A stretch of 43,651 nucleotides of DNA from Acidobacteriota bacterium (GTDB lineage: Bacteria; Acidobacteriota; Vicinamibacteria; Vicinamibacterales; UBA2999). Location: assembly GCA_030650395.1 (NCBI GenBank), contig JAUSDY010000066.1, positions 1 through 43,651 of the forward strand, read 5' to 3'. The notes below the pieces were generated by a model, which worked only from the letters and a program-made list of their open reading frames with translations, did no database searches and was not told the DNA's origin. Every line of letters starts with the position of its first letter. Positions within the stretch are counted from its first letter, which is position 1. Shown here piece by piece: positions 26,858 through 34,921 of the stretch. A program made the position numbers and the translations under genes.

Positions 26858-27683
26858 CTCGCTTGAATAGACGGACAGGCCCCAGAAACTTCTCAACCTC
26901 TTGGCGCAACAGCGGGGCCAGCGCAATTGAGGGATGCCCGATGAGCTCGATGATCTCGTGACGGTCGAGGCCGAGGTGCGACAACGATGCGCGCAACAGC
27001 TTGACCGCCTTTTCGAGCCGGCGATGCAGCGTCGGCACCGAACTGCCCGTGAGTTTGGCAATCTGGACCATCGAAAGGTCCTGATCGAATCGCAGCGCGA
27101 GCAACACTCGTTCCTGCGCGGAGCACTGGTTGAATGCGGCCTGCAGGGCGCGATCGACGCGCTCGATGTTTTCGTGCAACTCGGCAGCGTCGACATTCTC
27201 TTCGGAGTCTTCAGAGGACGGGACCGCGGCTGCCGCTTCTTCGCCGACGTCGGTGGTGCAGACCCGTAAGGGCAGTTGCCCCCAGATCTTCAGCAAATCA
27301 GCCGTGGCCATGCCGAGGTTGTGATTGGTGCGAATAATCTCGAGCGCTTCTTCGAGGGTGTGTCCGTCGCGCGAGACCAGCCGCTCGAGCACGACCGCAG
27401 CCGGGCCGAGCCGCTCGGCCATCGCCGACGGCCGCCATCGGCCCCACTTTTCGGCGCAGTAATCGAGCGACAGCCGATCGATCACGGCCGAGAGGTAGGT
27501 CCACAAACTACTCCGGTTTTGGAACTTGCGAAGAATGGCGTAGTCGTTCTCGATCAGCCGCAGCCGCACGAAACTGGAAAAATCCTCGAGCTCCGCTGCG
27601 GCCAAATGACGGCGCCGTCCGGTCGTCCGTACGATTTGATCCACCAGGGACAGGTGGTCGAGGAGCAACCGTTGGTAATTCAC
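26850..27683 (-). CDS. Sigma-70 family RNA polymerase sigma factor (ECF-like)
   Basis: About 277 residues from GTG 27683; the frame is open up to 27854 and no ribosome-binding site decides the start. Region 2 lies at YQRLLLDHLSLVDQIVRT through SLWTYLSAVIDRLSLDYCAE, region 4 at AFNQCSAQERVLLALRFDQD followed by LSMVQIAKLTGSSVPTLHRR (helix-turn-helix). A spacer of about 70 residues and an extra C-terminal tail (residues after SHLGLDRHEIIELIG) make it longer than classical ECF factors. It overlaps the zinc-finger/CHAT gene, the usual layout of a sigma factor with its membrane regulator. Confidence 0.85.
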   Translation of the reverse strand: MNYQRLLLDHLSLVDQIVRTTGRRRHLAAAELEDFSSFVRLRLIENDYAILRKFQNRSSLWTYLSAVIDRLSLDYCAEKWGRWRPSAMAERLGPAAVVLERLVSRDGHTLEEALEIIRTNHNLGMATADLLKIWGQLPLRVCTTDVGEEAAAAVPSSEDSEENVDAAELHENIERVDRALQAAFNQCSAQERVLLALRFDQDLSMVQIAKLTGSSVPTLHRRLEKAVKLLRASLSHLGLDRHEIIELIGHPSIALAPLLRQEVEKFLGPVRLFKRDG

Positions 27684-27920
27684 GCCAAATGCCGGGGGTG
27701 GGGTCCGCTCGATTATCGGGACGGCTGCATGCCAACACAAGGAGGTTGACGGCCCGCCGCAGAAATTGTTTGCGCAAACTGGTGAGAATTCTGACGGGCA
27801 TGGCCGTCTATATAACCAAAGACAACTGCCGCGGCCGGGCTGGTTCCATGGCACGGGTCCGTATTTCGAGGCTTTTTCGAGCGAAGGTGCGCCATCTGAA
27901 GGGACAGGAAGCGGGATAGT
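27684..27920. promoter_or_regulatory. Divergent region between the sigma unit and the response regulator
   Basis: 237 bp without a credible gene, AT-richer than its flanks around TATATAACC (27808-27816). It must hold promoters for both directions. AGGAAGCGGG (27906-27915) is the ribosome-binding site of the response regulator. No clear operator was found. Confidence 0.45.
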
Positions 27921-28793
27921 ATGGCTGTAAGCTTTTTCGGCGGCCCCTCCGGATCGGGCGGCCGCGTCTGGTCGGCATCAAGATTTGTGGGCGAAGATCT
28001 AGATCAGGAACAGCTGCTCGGGCGGATCCGCGAGCTGGAATTGCTGTGCACCGAGGTGCTCGTCGCCGGCGTCGATCTCGGCTTGCCGCAACGGCTGCTC
28101 AACCAGCTGTGGGGCGCCGTGGGACACGGTGAATTGCCGCACGCCTTCCACGTCGATCTGCCGCCTGCTCCGCCCAAACCGATGGCGTCAGCCGCACCGG
28201 CTGCGGCGCCGTTGCCGTTTGTGGCGCCGGCTCCCGCCCCGGCCGGGGTGAGCGTGAGCCCCGAAACCGAACTGTCGCTGCCGGATGCCGCCGCGCGCGG
28301 CGCCGCGCCGATGCCCATCCCTGACATTCCGCTGTCATCGAACCCGCTGGTATCTCCGAACCGGGACGAGTCGCGGCCAAAGCCGCCACAGGTCGAGCTG
28401 AAACCGCTCGGCGCCAAGAAGACGGTGGCGGTGGTTGACGACGATCCGATGATGCTGGACGTGTTGTCGCGGATCCTGCGGCGCGAGAACTTCCATCTGC
28501 TGATGGCGGGCGGCGGCCCCGAGATCATCCAGAAGCTGAGCGATCACGACGGCGACGTCGACCTGCTCGTCACCGATTACGCCATGCCCGACATGCAAGG
28601 TCGCGAGCTGGCCGACCACGTGCGTCAGCGGTTTCCAGCCATCAAGGTCTTGTACCAAACCGGCTTCGTCGACATGCTGTTCGGGGATCGCGTCGAGCTC
28701 GAAGAGGGCGCGGCGTTCCTCGAGAAGCCGTTTACCGCCCGCGGCCTTCGCGAAGCCGCCCGGCTCGTGCTGTTCGGCTCGCTCAACCCGTAA
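27921..28793 (+). CDS. Response regulator with C-terminal receiver domain
   Basis: 290 residues. The receiver domain is C-terminal (about residues 167-285): acidic pocket D173-D175 (VAVVDDDPM), phospho-acceptor Asp219 in LLVTDYAMPDMQG, Thr/Lys in YQTGF and FLEKPF. Before it lies a proline/alanine-rich linker (about 85-160), and an N-terminal segment of about 60 residues (DLDQEQLLGRIRELELLCTE...) that I do not recognise and which may mediate output or partner binding. No DNA-binding domain, so it acts through protein contacts. No histidine kinase in the window. Confidence 0.88.
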   Translation: MAVSFFGGPSGSGGRVWSASRFVGEDLDQEQLLGRIRELELLCTEVLVAGVDLGLPQRLLNQLWGAVGHGELPHAFHVDLPPAPPKPMASAAPAAAPLPFVAPAPAPAGVSVSPETELSLPDAAARGAAPMPIPDIPLSSNPLVSPNRDESRPKPPQVELKPLGAKKTVAVVDDDPMMLDVLSRILRRENFHLLMAGGGPEIIQKLSDHDGDVDLLVTDYAMPDMQGRELADHVRQRFPAIKVLYQTGFVDMLFGDRVELEEGAAFLEKPFTARGLREAARLVLFGSLNP

Positions 28794-28801
28794 GCCCCGC
28801 C

Positions 28802-28853
28802 GTTAGCCTTGGCGACACGCGGGCTCGTCCCCCGTAGCCTTGGCGAAGGGGGA
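28802..28853. repeat. GTAGCCTTGGCGAA palindromic repeat, one full and one partial copy
   Basis: Full copy: TCCCCC (28828-28833), GTAGCCTTGGCGAA (28834-28847), GGGGGA (28848-28853). A partial copy GTTAGCCTTGGCGA lies at 28803-28816. Same family as 13385-13423 (centre GTAGCTTTAGCGAA) but with different arms (C/G runs), so the arms changed together while pairing was kept. Confidence 0.8.
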
Positions 28854-28867
28854 TCTATACTGATCGG

Positions 28868-30628
28868 GTGAAACGTGGTGTCGGGTTCGTCCTCGGATTC
28901 CTGCTGATCGCGACGCTCGTCTCGATGACGGCGATGCTCGTCCTGTATTTCGCGGTCGGGTCCGAACCCGACGTCGCCGCGCATACCACCCTGGTGCTGC
29001 GGCCCGGCGGCGACCTTCCGGAAGTGCTGCCCGACATCGTGTTCGGCGCCGGCGACGACCTGACCATCCGCGCGTATGTCGAGCTGATCCGAAAGGCCAA
29101 GACCGACCAGCGCATCACCGGCATCCTGCTCAAGCCAGGCGGCCTCAACTCGCCGTTCTGGGCGAAGGTGCAGGAGCTGCGCGAGGCGCTCGACGACTTC
29201 AAGCGCAGCGGTAAATACGTCCACGCCTGGCTCGAGTACGCCGGTGACCGCGAATACTTTCTGGCCTCGGTGGCCGATCATGTCTACCTGCTGCCATCGG
29301 CGTCGCTCGACCTGACCGGCATCGCCAGTTATGAAGTGTTCCTGCGCGGCACGTTCGACTGGATCGGCACCTACCCGGATTTCCTGCACGTCGGCGACTA
29401 CAAGACCGCGGTCAATACGTATCTCGAAAAAGCGTTCACGCCGGCGCATCGCGAGATGAGCGAGTCGCTCAACCGCAGCCAATACCAGCAGCTCGTTCGC
29501 AGCATCGCTGACGGCCGCAAGAAGCGCGAAGACGAGGTGCGGGCGCTCATCGACCAGGGCCCCTTCCAGCCGCACGACGCGTTGCGGCTCGGGTTGATTG
29601 ACGACGTGGCGTACGAAGACGAGCTCGACGACCTCGAGCCGGACCTCGCCGGCGAAGACGACTACATCGACGCGGAAGACTACGCCGCGGTGTCGTGGGC
29701 GGCAGCCGGGGTCAGCCGGCGGTCGACCATTGCCGTGATCAACGCGGTGGGCGTGATCAACTCCGGCGGCAGCGGCTTCGATCCGCTGAATGGCCCGGTG
29801 GTCGGATCCGATTCGCTCGTCGAGTACATTCGCGAAGCCCGCGCGAACCGCGCGGTCAAGGCAATCGTGCTGCGCGTCGACAGTCCCGGCGGCTCGTCGA
29901 CCGCTTCCGATGTGATCTGGCGCGAGCTGTCGATCTCGCGCAACAAGGACAGACCGATCATTGTTTCGATGTCGGACCTGGCGGCCTCGGGCGGCTACTA
30001 CATCGCCCTCGCCGGCGACGCCATCGTCGCGCAGCCGGGCACCTTGACCGGATCGATCGGCGTCTACACCGGGAAGTTCGTGACCACCGGCTCGCTCGAC
30101 AAGATCGGCGCGAACATCGAAGTGACCAGCACCGGCACGCGCGCGGAGATGAATTCGCCAGACCGGCGATTCAACGCCGATGAGCGCGCCAAGATCCAGG
30201 AGTCGATGCAGGCCGTGTACGACCAGTTCGTCGAGCGCGCCGCCGCCGCCCGGCACATGACGCCGGAAAAGATCGACGAAGTGGGGCAGGGCCGGGTCTG
30301 GACGGGCGAGCAGGCGCGCGAGCTCGGGCTGGTCGATGAACTCGGCGGGCTGTATACGGCCATCGGGCTGGCGAAGCAGCGCGCGCGCATCCCGGCCGAC
30401 GAAGAAGTGCAGTTGATTGTCTACCCGCCCCACCGCAGTTTTTATGAAGTGCTGGCCGACCAGCTCCAGTCTCCGGTCGGCCGCATGAAAGACGCCTACA
30501 CGGCTGACGCCGTCATCCAGCTGCTCGGCCCGCGCGAGCGGCGCGCCCTGGCGGCGCTGCTGGCCCCGTCGCGGCTGTTCCGCTCGGGCCAGATCCTCGC
30601 GCACATGCCGTACGTATTCGTCAGATGA
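28868..30628 (+). CDS. sppA: Signal peptide peptidase SppA, long (67K) type
   Basis: 586 residues from GTG 28868. N-terminal membrane helix (VGFVLGFLLIATLVSMTAML, about residues 5-30). Two tandem ClpP-fold halves; the general-base lysine is Lys179 in VGDYKTAVNTYLEKAF, the nucleophile Ser374 in MSDLAASGGYYIALAGD, matching the spacing of the enterobacterial enzyme (Ser-Lys dyad across the two halves). Degrades cleaved signal peptides in the membrane, facing the periplasm. Between the halves is an acidic linker (EDELDDLEPDLAGEDDYIDA). Convergent with the PPIase gene, stops 13 bp apart. Confidence 0.94.
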   Translation: MKRGVGFVLGFLLIATLVSMTAMLVLYFAVGSEPDVAAHTTLVLRPGGDLPEVLPDIVFGAGDDLTIRAYVELIRKAKTDQRITGILLKPGGLNSPFWAKVQELREALDDFKRSGKYVHAWLEYAGDREYFLASVADHVYLLPSASLDLTGIASYEVFLRGTFDWIGTYPDFLHVGDYKTAVNTYLEKAFTPAHREMSESLNRSQYQQLVRSIADGRKKREDEVRALIDQGPFQPHDALRLGLIDDVAYEDELDDLEPDLAGEDDYIDAEDYAAVSWAAAGVSRRSTIAVINAVGVINSGGSGFDPLNGPVVGSDSLVEYIREARANRAVKAIVLRVDSPGGSSTASDVIWRELSISRNKDRPIIVSMSDLAASGGYYIALAGDAIVAQPGTLTGSIGVYTGKFVTTGSLDKIGANIEVTSTGTRAEMNSPDRRFNADERAKIQESMQAVYDQFVERAAAARHMTPEKIDEVGQGRVWTGEQARELGLVDELGGLYTAIGLAKQRARIPADEEVQLIVYPPHRSFYEVLADQLQSPVGRMKDAYTADAVIQLLGPRERRALAALLAPSRLFRSGQILAHMPYVFVR

Positions 30629-30636
30629 TGCTGCGA

Positions 30637-30651
30637 AGGGGTCAGACCCCT
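30637..30651. repeat. Palindrome AGGGGTC-A-GACCCCT at a stop codon
   Basis: Perfect 7 bp arms around one base. It lies between convergent sppA and the PPIase gene and supplies the PPIase stop codon (TGA on the minus strand, 30642-30644) at its centre. Confidence 0.75.
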
Positions 30652-32567
30652 CCGACGATGCGGGCGAGGGTGTCCTGGCGGATGTTGATCTTCAGCCCCT
30701 GCTTCGCCTTCTGCATGTAGGCGCCGAAGAACCGGTCGCGCCGCTGGTTGACGAGCTCGTCGCGCAGCTGATCGCGGCCGGCGGCGATCTCGGCGTCGGT
30801 CACGTCGACCTTTTCAGCCACGCGCACGATCGCGGTCCCCGTCGGTGTCGAAATGGCGTCGCTGACCCCGCCCACCGGCAGCGCGAACGCCGCCTGGTCG
30901 ATCGCTTCGCTGATCCCGAGGTCCGGAATCGCCGCGCCGCGGGCGATGAGCTCCGTCGTCTTCACTTCGAGGCCGGCCTTCTTGGCGGCGGTTGCGAAAT
31001 CCTTGGCGGCCTTGAGGTCGGCGGCAATGGCGGCGGCGCGCGTCTTGGCGAGCTCCGCGGCTTTCTCGGCCGCCACGTCATCGCGGACTTTGGCTGTTAC
31101 TTCTTCCAGCTTCGGAACGTAGGCGTCCTGACGGCCGGTGACCATCGCAAACGCCCAGCCGGCCGCCACGCGCAGGGCCGGCGTCACTTCGCCTTCCTTG
31201 GTGGCAAACACGCGCTGCGCCATCTCGGGCTGCGGGCCGAGCGCGCCGATCGGCTCGTCGGGGAGGAACAGTCCGGTCTCGGCGACCGTCAGGCCGCGCT
31301 CCTTGGCCGCCTTCTCGAGATCCGCCGGTGTCTTGGTCGTGGCCTCGATCGCCTTGGCGATGCGCTCGGCTTCGGCCTGCGCCTTCTGCCACTTCAACTG
31401 ATCTTCGATCTCGGCGCGCACGTCGGCCAGCGCCCGGGTCGTGTCGGGCTTGCTGTCGGTGACCTTGATGATGTGGAAGCCGAACGCGGTCTTCACCAGG
31501 TTGCTGATCTCGCCGGTCTTCATCGCGAAGGCCGCCGCATCAAACTCCGCCACCATGCGGCCGCGGCCAAAATAATCGAGGTCGCCGCCGTTGGTGTTGT
31601 TGCTGTCGTCTTCGGAGTACTGCTTGGCGAGGGCCGCGAAATCCGCACCGGGCGCCTTCGCTTTCTTCAACACGTCTTCCGCCAGCGCCTGCACCGCTTT
31701 CTCGTCCTTGCCTTCGAGCTTGAACAGGATGTGGCTGGCGCGGACCTGCGCGGGCGTCTGGTACTGCGGCAGGTTCTGCTGGTAGAAGGCGTTGATGTCG
31801 GCCTCGGGCACGGTGATGGTCTGGCGCACCTGGTCGACATTCAGGAGGGCGTACTTGATCTTGCGCTTCTCGCCGATGCGGTACTTGTCCTTGGCCTTTT
31901 CGAAGTACGGCACGAGCTCGGCGTCGGTGACGTTGACCTGGCTCTTGAAGGCCGCCGCGGTGACCGGCACCACGTCGAGCTTGATCTTCTCGTTGCGCTT
32001 CCGGAATTCGTCGGCCACGTCCTGATCGTTCACCGACATCCACGCGGTGAGGGCGGTGCGAAGTTTTTCGATCTGCAGCGCGCGCCGCAGGCTCGCTTCG
32101 AAATCGGTCGTCGTGAGCGGCGGATTCTGAAATTGCAGAATCTGGCGATAGCGCTGCTCGCCGACGAACGTGCCGTTTTCCTGGAAGCCGGGGAGGGCAA
32201 GAATGCGCTCGCGAATTTCGACGTCGCTCACCTTGATGCCCTGCTTGCGCGACTCCGCGACCATCGCTTCTTCGTCGACCAGCTGATTCAGGATTTGACG
32301 GTCGATGCCGAGCTGTTTAAGCAGCTGATCGTTCATCTGCCCGCCGTAGGCGTTGCGATAGTTGGTCAGCTGCGCGTTGTAACGGCGCGTGAACGTGCCG
32401 ACGGTGATCGGCTCGCCCTCGACTTCGGCGAGCACTTCGCTTGGCGCGGCGCCGGTGCTCGTCGTCAGGAAGTCGGGGATGTAAAAGACCACGAAGGTCA
32501 GGACGACCAGCGCCAGGCTCCATTTAAGCCACGCTTTGTGTCGCCGCATCCGGTCCAGCATCGTCAT
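30642..32567 (-). CDS. PpiD/SurA-type peptidyl-prolyl isomerase and periplasmic chaperone
   Basis: 641 residues from ATG 32567, which has AAAGG upstream; ATG 32603 is less likely. Membrane anchor at about residues 14-32 (LKWSLALVVLTFVVFYIPDF), a SurA-N chaperone segment, and a parvulin rotamase domain near residues 265-365 (RASHILFKLEG ... GGDLDYFGRGRMVAEFDAAA ... TAFGFHIIKV), then a second parvulin-like region. Assists folding of outer-membrane and exported proteins. The gene name ppiD fits its single anchor and domain order but is not certain. Confidence 0.88.
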   Translation of the reverse strand: MTMLDRMRRHKAWLKWSLALVVLTFVVFYIPDFLTTSTGAAPSEVLAEVEGEPITVGTFTRRYNAQLTNYRNAYGGQMNDQLLKQLGIDRQILNQLVDEEAMVAESRKQGIKVSDVEIRERILALPGFQENGTFVGEQRYRQILQFQNPPLTTTDFEASLRRALQIEKLRTALTAWMSVNDQDVADEFRKRNEKIKLDVVPVTAAAFKSQVNVTDAELVPYFEKAKDKYRIGEKRKIKYALLNVDQVRQTITVPEADINAFYQQNLPQYQTPAQVRASHILFKLEGKDEKAVQALAEDVLKKAKAPGADFAALAKQYSEDDSNNTNGGDLDYFGRGRMVAEFDAAAFAMKTGEISNLVKTAFGFHIIKVTDSKPDTTRALADVRAEIEDQLKWQKAQAEAERIAKAIEATTKTPADLEKAAKERGLTVAETGLFLPDEPIGALGPQPEMAQRVFATKEGEVTPALRVAAGWAFAMVTGRQDAYVPKLEEVTAKVRDDVAAEKAAELAKTRAAAIAADLKAAKDFATAAKKAGLEVKTTELIARGAAIPDLGISEAIDQAAFALPVGGVSDAISTPTGTAIVRVAEKVDVTDAEIAAGRDQLRDELVNQRRDRFFGAYMQKAKQGLKINIRQDTLARIVGGV

Positions 32568-32603
32568 CGGTCGAAATCCTTTGGGAAACTTTAATCGTAG
32601 CAT

Positions 32604-32736
32604 GGAGGTTCCTCACGGGGGTTCCCCACGGGGGTTCCAGACGAGGGTTCCAGACGAGGGTTCCAGAACTGCCGCGGAGAACCTTCGTGGGGAACCTTCG
32701 TGGGGAACCCCCGTGAGGAACCCGCGTGCGGAACCC
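32604..32736. repeat. 13 bp-period inverted array (GGTTCC units)
   Basis: Left half: four to five 13 bp units ending in GGTTCC (NNACGNGGGTTCC). Right half: the same units inverted (GGAACCNNCGTNN). The halves share a perfect 24 bp inverted repeat: 32607-32630 with 32699-32722, enclosing about 68 bp of further units. Together they can form one long hairpin in the divergent gap between the PPIase gene and the diguanylate cyclase gene. The remaining gap to 32766 has only a TATATT (32749-32754), a possible -10 box. Confidence 0.9.
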
Positions 32737-32765
32737 ATTTCCGCGTGATATATTCAGTCAGTTGA

Positions 32766-33818
32766 ATGACTTACGGCGGTTCTCGCCGTCCGGATCTGGC
32801 CGCTCGACTGCGTCGCAGCCAGCGCGCGCTCAAAGGCCGACTCGAACGGCCTGAGACGGTGCTGGCGCTGCTGCGCGCCGCACACGACACGCTCGATCCG
32901 GAAATCATCGGCGGACTGGTCGTGGAGTATGCCGACGAGTGGTTCAAGGCGCCGGCGTGCGGAGTGTTTGCGTCTGATCTTGATGGCCAAGTCGTGGGCC
33001 TGTCGTCACGGGGCATGGGGCCGGCATTGACGCCTGCTGCCATCGGTGTGGCGCGCTGGGTCATGGGCCACGGACGCGAGCTGGCGACCGCGGATCTCCG
33101 AAAAGATCCGCGCGCGACGGGCGCGGCCGGCGCGGTACTCGGGTGGCCGCTGCGGTGCCGCGGGCAAACGATTGGCGCCGTCGTCGTCGCGGAGCGGGAC
33201 GCCTCGACGCAGCCACCGCACATCACGCCCGCGGTGGGGCAGCTGCTCGGCGTAGCGCTCGAGGGCCCGGCACAGGCGCTCGACAACGCGTTGCGCTTGC
33301 GCCGGTCCGAGGCGCTGTCGGTCACGGATGACCTGACGCAGCTTTACAACTCGCGGTACTTGAACCAGGTACTGCGTCGCGAGTCCAAGCGGGCCTCGCG
33401 TTCGGGTCGTCCTCTGTCGCTCCTGTTCCTCGACCTCGATGGGTTCAAGGGCATCAACGACAACCACGGGCACCTGGCCGGCAGCCGGGCCCTGGTGGAA
33501 GCGGCGGCGGTGATTCGGCGGTGTGCACGTGAAACGGACGTGGTGGCGCGGTTTGGTGGCGATGAGTTTGCAATCATCCTCCCCGACACCGGTTCTGAAG
33601 GTGCCGCACAGGTAGGAGACCGCGTTCGTGAACGCCTGGCGGAGCATCCATTCCTGGCGGGGAACGGATTGAACCTCAGGCTCACGGCGTCGGTCGGGGT
33701 GGCCACGTTGCCCGATGTGGCGGCCTCCGCTGAAGAGTTGGTGCGTGCGGCCGATATGGCGATGTACCAGGTTAAGGATTCGGGCAAAAACGGGGTTCGC
33801 ATCGCCCAGGCCGAATAG
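32766..33818 (+). CDS. Diguanylate cyclase with GAF-like sensor
   Basis: 350 residues. N-terminal GAF-like region (about residues 25-175; [20 protein letters not shown] ... [16 protein letters not shown]) and a C-terminal GGDEF domain starting at [12 protein letters not shown]. Active-site GGDEF is residues 264-268 ([12 protein letters not shown]), and the product-inhibition I-site RxxD is present five residues before it (RETD, 255-258), so it should be an active, feedback-inhibited c-di-GMP synthase. No membrane helix. It ends 11 bp before mreB on the same strand, with no terminator between, so it may be co-transcribed with the cell-shape genes. Confidence 0.92.
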   Translation: MTYGGSRRPDLAARLRRSQRALKGRLERPETVLALLRAAHDTLDPEIIGGLVVEYADEWFKAPACGVFASDLDGQVVGLSSRGMGPALTPAAIGVARWVMGHGRELATADLRKDPRATGAAGAVLGWPLRCRGQTIGAVVVAERDASTQPPHITPAVGQLLGVALEGPAQALDNALRLRRSEALSVTDDLTQLYNSRYLNQVLRRESKRASRSGRPLSLLFLDLDGFKGINDNHGHLAGSRALVEAAAVIRRCARETDVVARFGGDEFAIILPDTGSEGAAQVGDRVRERLAEHPFLAGNGLNLRLTASVGVATLPDVAASAEELVRAADMAMYQVKDSGKNGVRIAQAE

Positions 33819-33829
33819 GCCGGGCGGGA

Positions 33830-34873
33830 ATGCACGGTTCTTCACAAATGGGTCTTGGTTCGCTCCTGTCGTTTCTCTCCACTGACTTGGCCATCGATCT
33901 TGGAACGGCCAACACCTGCGTGTACGCGAAGGGTCGCGGCATCGTGGTCAACGAGCCGTCGATGGTGGCCGTCAACAAAGTGACCGGCCGGGTCGAGGCC
34001 GTGGGCACGGGCGCGAAGGAAATGCTTGGCCGCACGCCCGGCAATATCGTCGCCATCAAACCGATGAAGGACGGCGTGATCGCCGACTTCGACATCACCG
34101 AGAAGATGCTGACGTACTTCATCAAGAAGGCCCACAACGGCAACGTCTGGGTGCGGCCGCGCATCATCATCGGCGTGCCGTCGGAGATCACGCAGGTCGA
34201 GAAACGCGCGGTCAAGGACTCGGCGTATCGCGCGAAGGCGAGCGAGGTCCACCTGATCGAAGAGGCCATGGCGGCCGCCATCGGCGCGGGTCTGCCGATC
34301 ACCGAACCGGCCGGCAGCATGATCGTCGACATCGGCGGCGGCACCACCGACATCGCCGTGATCTCGCTGGCGGGCATCGTCTACAGCAAGGCCGTGCGCG
34401 TCGCCGGCAACGAGATGGATGAGGCGATCACCCAGTACATCAAGAAGACCTACAACCTGCTGATCGGGGAGCGCACCTCGGAGGCGATCAAAATGGAGAT
34501 CGGCTCCGCGTATCCCCTCGAAGAGCGGATGACGATGGAGATTAAGGGGCGGCATTTGATCGAGGGCGTGCCGAAGACCATCACCATCAACGACGAAGAG
34601 ATCCGCGAGGCGCTGTCGGAGACCGTCAACGTGATCGTCGACGCGGTGCGGGTGGCGCTGGAGCGGACGCCCCCCGAGCTGTCGGCCGACATCGTCGACC
34701 GCGGCATCGTCATCACCGGCGGCGGCTCGCTGCTGAAGAACCTCGACAAGCGGCTGCGCGAAGAGACTGGCCTGCCCGTGTCAAGCGCCGAAGACCCGCT
34801 CTCGTCGGTCGTGCTCGGCGCCGGCAAGATGCTGGGCGAGTTCGATCTGCTCCGCAAAATCGCGATCGACTGA
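33830..34873 (+). CDS. mreB: Rod-shape-determining actin homologue MreB
   Basis: 347 residues from ATG 33830 (GGGCGGGA just upstream); ATG 33848 is an alternative seven codons... shorter by six residues. ATP-binding actin-fold motifs: [15 protein letters not shown] (from residue 23), [18 protein letters not shown], and [15 protein letters not shown] near the end. The N-terminus [13 protein letters not shown] is amphipathic, as expected for membrane attachment. Forms filaments that direct lateral wall synthesis with MreC, MreD, PBP2 and RodA encoded downstream. Confidence 0.98.
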   Translation: MHGSSQMGLGSLLSFLSTDLAIDLGTANTCVYAKGRGIVVNEPSMVAVNKVTGRVEAVGTGAKEMLGRTPGNIVAIKPMKDGVIADFDITEKMLTYFIKKAHNGNVWVRPRIIIGVPSEITQVEKRAVKDSAYRAKASEVHLIEEAMAAAIGAGLPITEPAGSMIVDIGGGTTDIAVISLAGIVYSKAVRVAGNEMDEAITQYIKKTYNLLIGERTSEAIKMEIGSAYPLEERMTMEIKGRHLIEGVPKTITINDEEIREALSETVNVIVDAVRVALERTPPELSADIVDRGIVITGGGSLLKNLDKRLREETGLPVSSAEDPLSSVVLGAGKMLGEFDLLRKIAID

Positions 34874-34900
34874 GGACAAACCTAAAGGTTTGTCCCCACA
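34874..34900. repeat. ACAAACCT palindromic element between mreB and mreC
   Basis: GGACAAACCT (34874-34883), AA, AGGTTTGTCC (34886-34895), then CCACA. It begins with the base after the mreB stop codon and is identical over 27 bp to 3645-3671. As RNA it forms a 10 bp stem between two coding regions of the operon. No T-run follows. Confidence 0.85.
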
Positions 34901-34921
34901 TGCGTCCCGACATGCGCTGAC

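Noticed and set aside
27689-27919. 76-codon ORF upstream of the response regulator
   Set aside because: Arg-rich, no family look, overlaps the start region of the sigma gene on the other strand; the AAGGAGG at 27739 has no start codon at proper distance.
28625-30604. 659-codon minus-strand frame
   Set aside because: Shadow of sppA; the sppA product has the full Ser-Lys dyad and family layout.
32604-32736. CRISPR array
   Set aside because: Units are 13 bp without unique spacers and reverse direction in the middle; no cas genes nearby.
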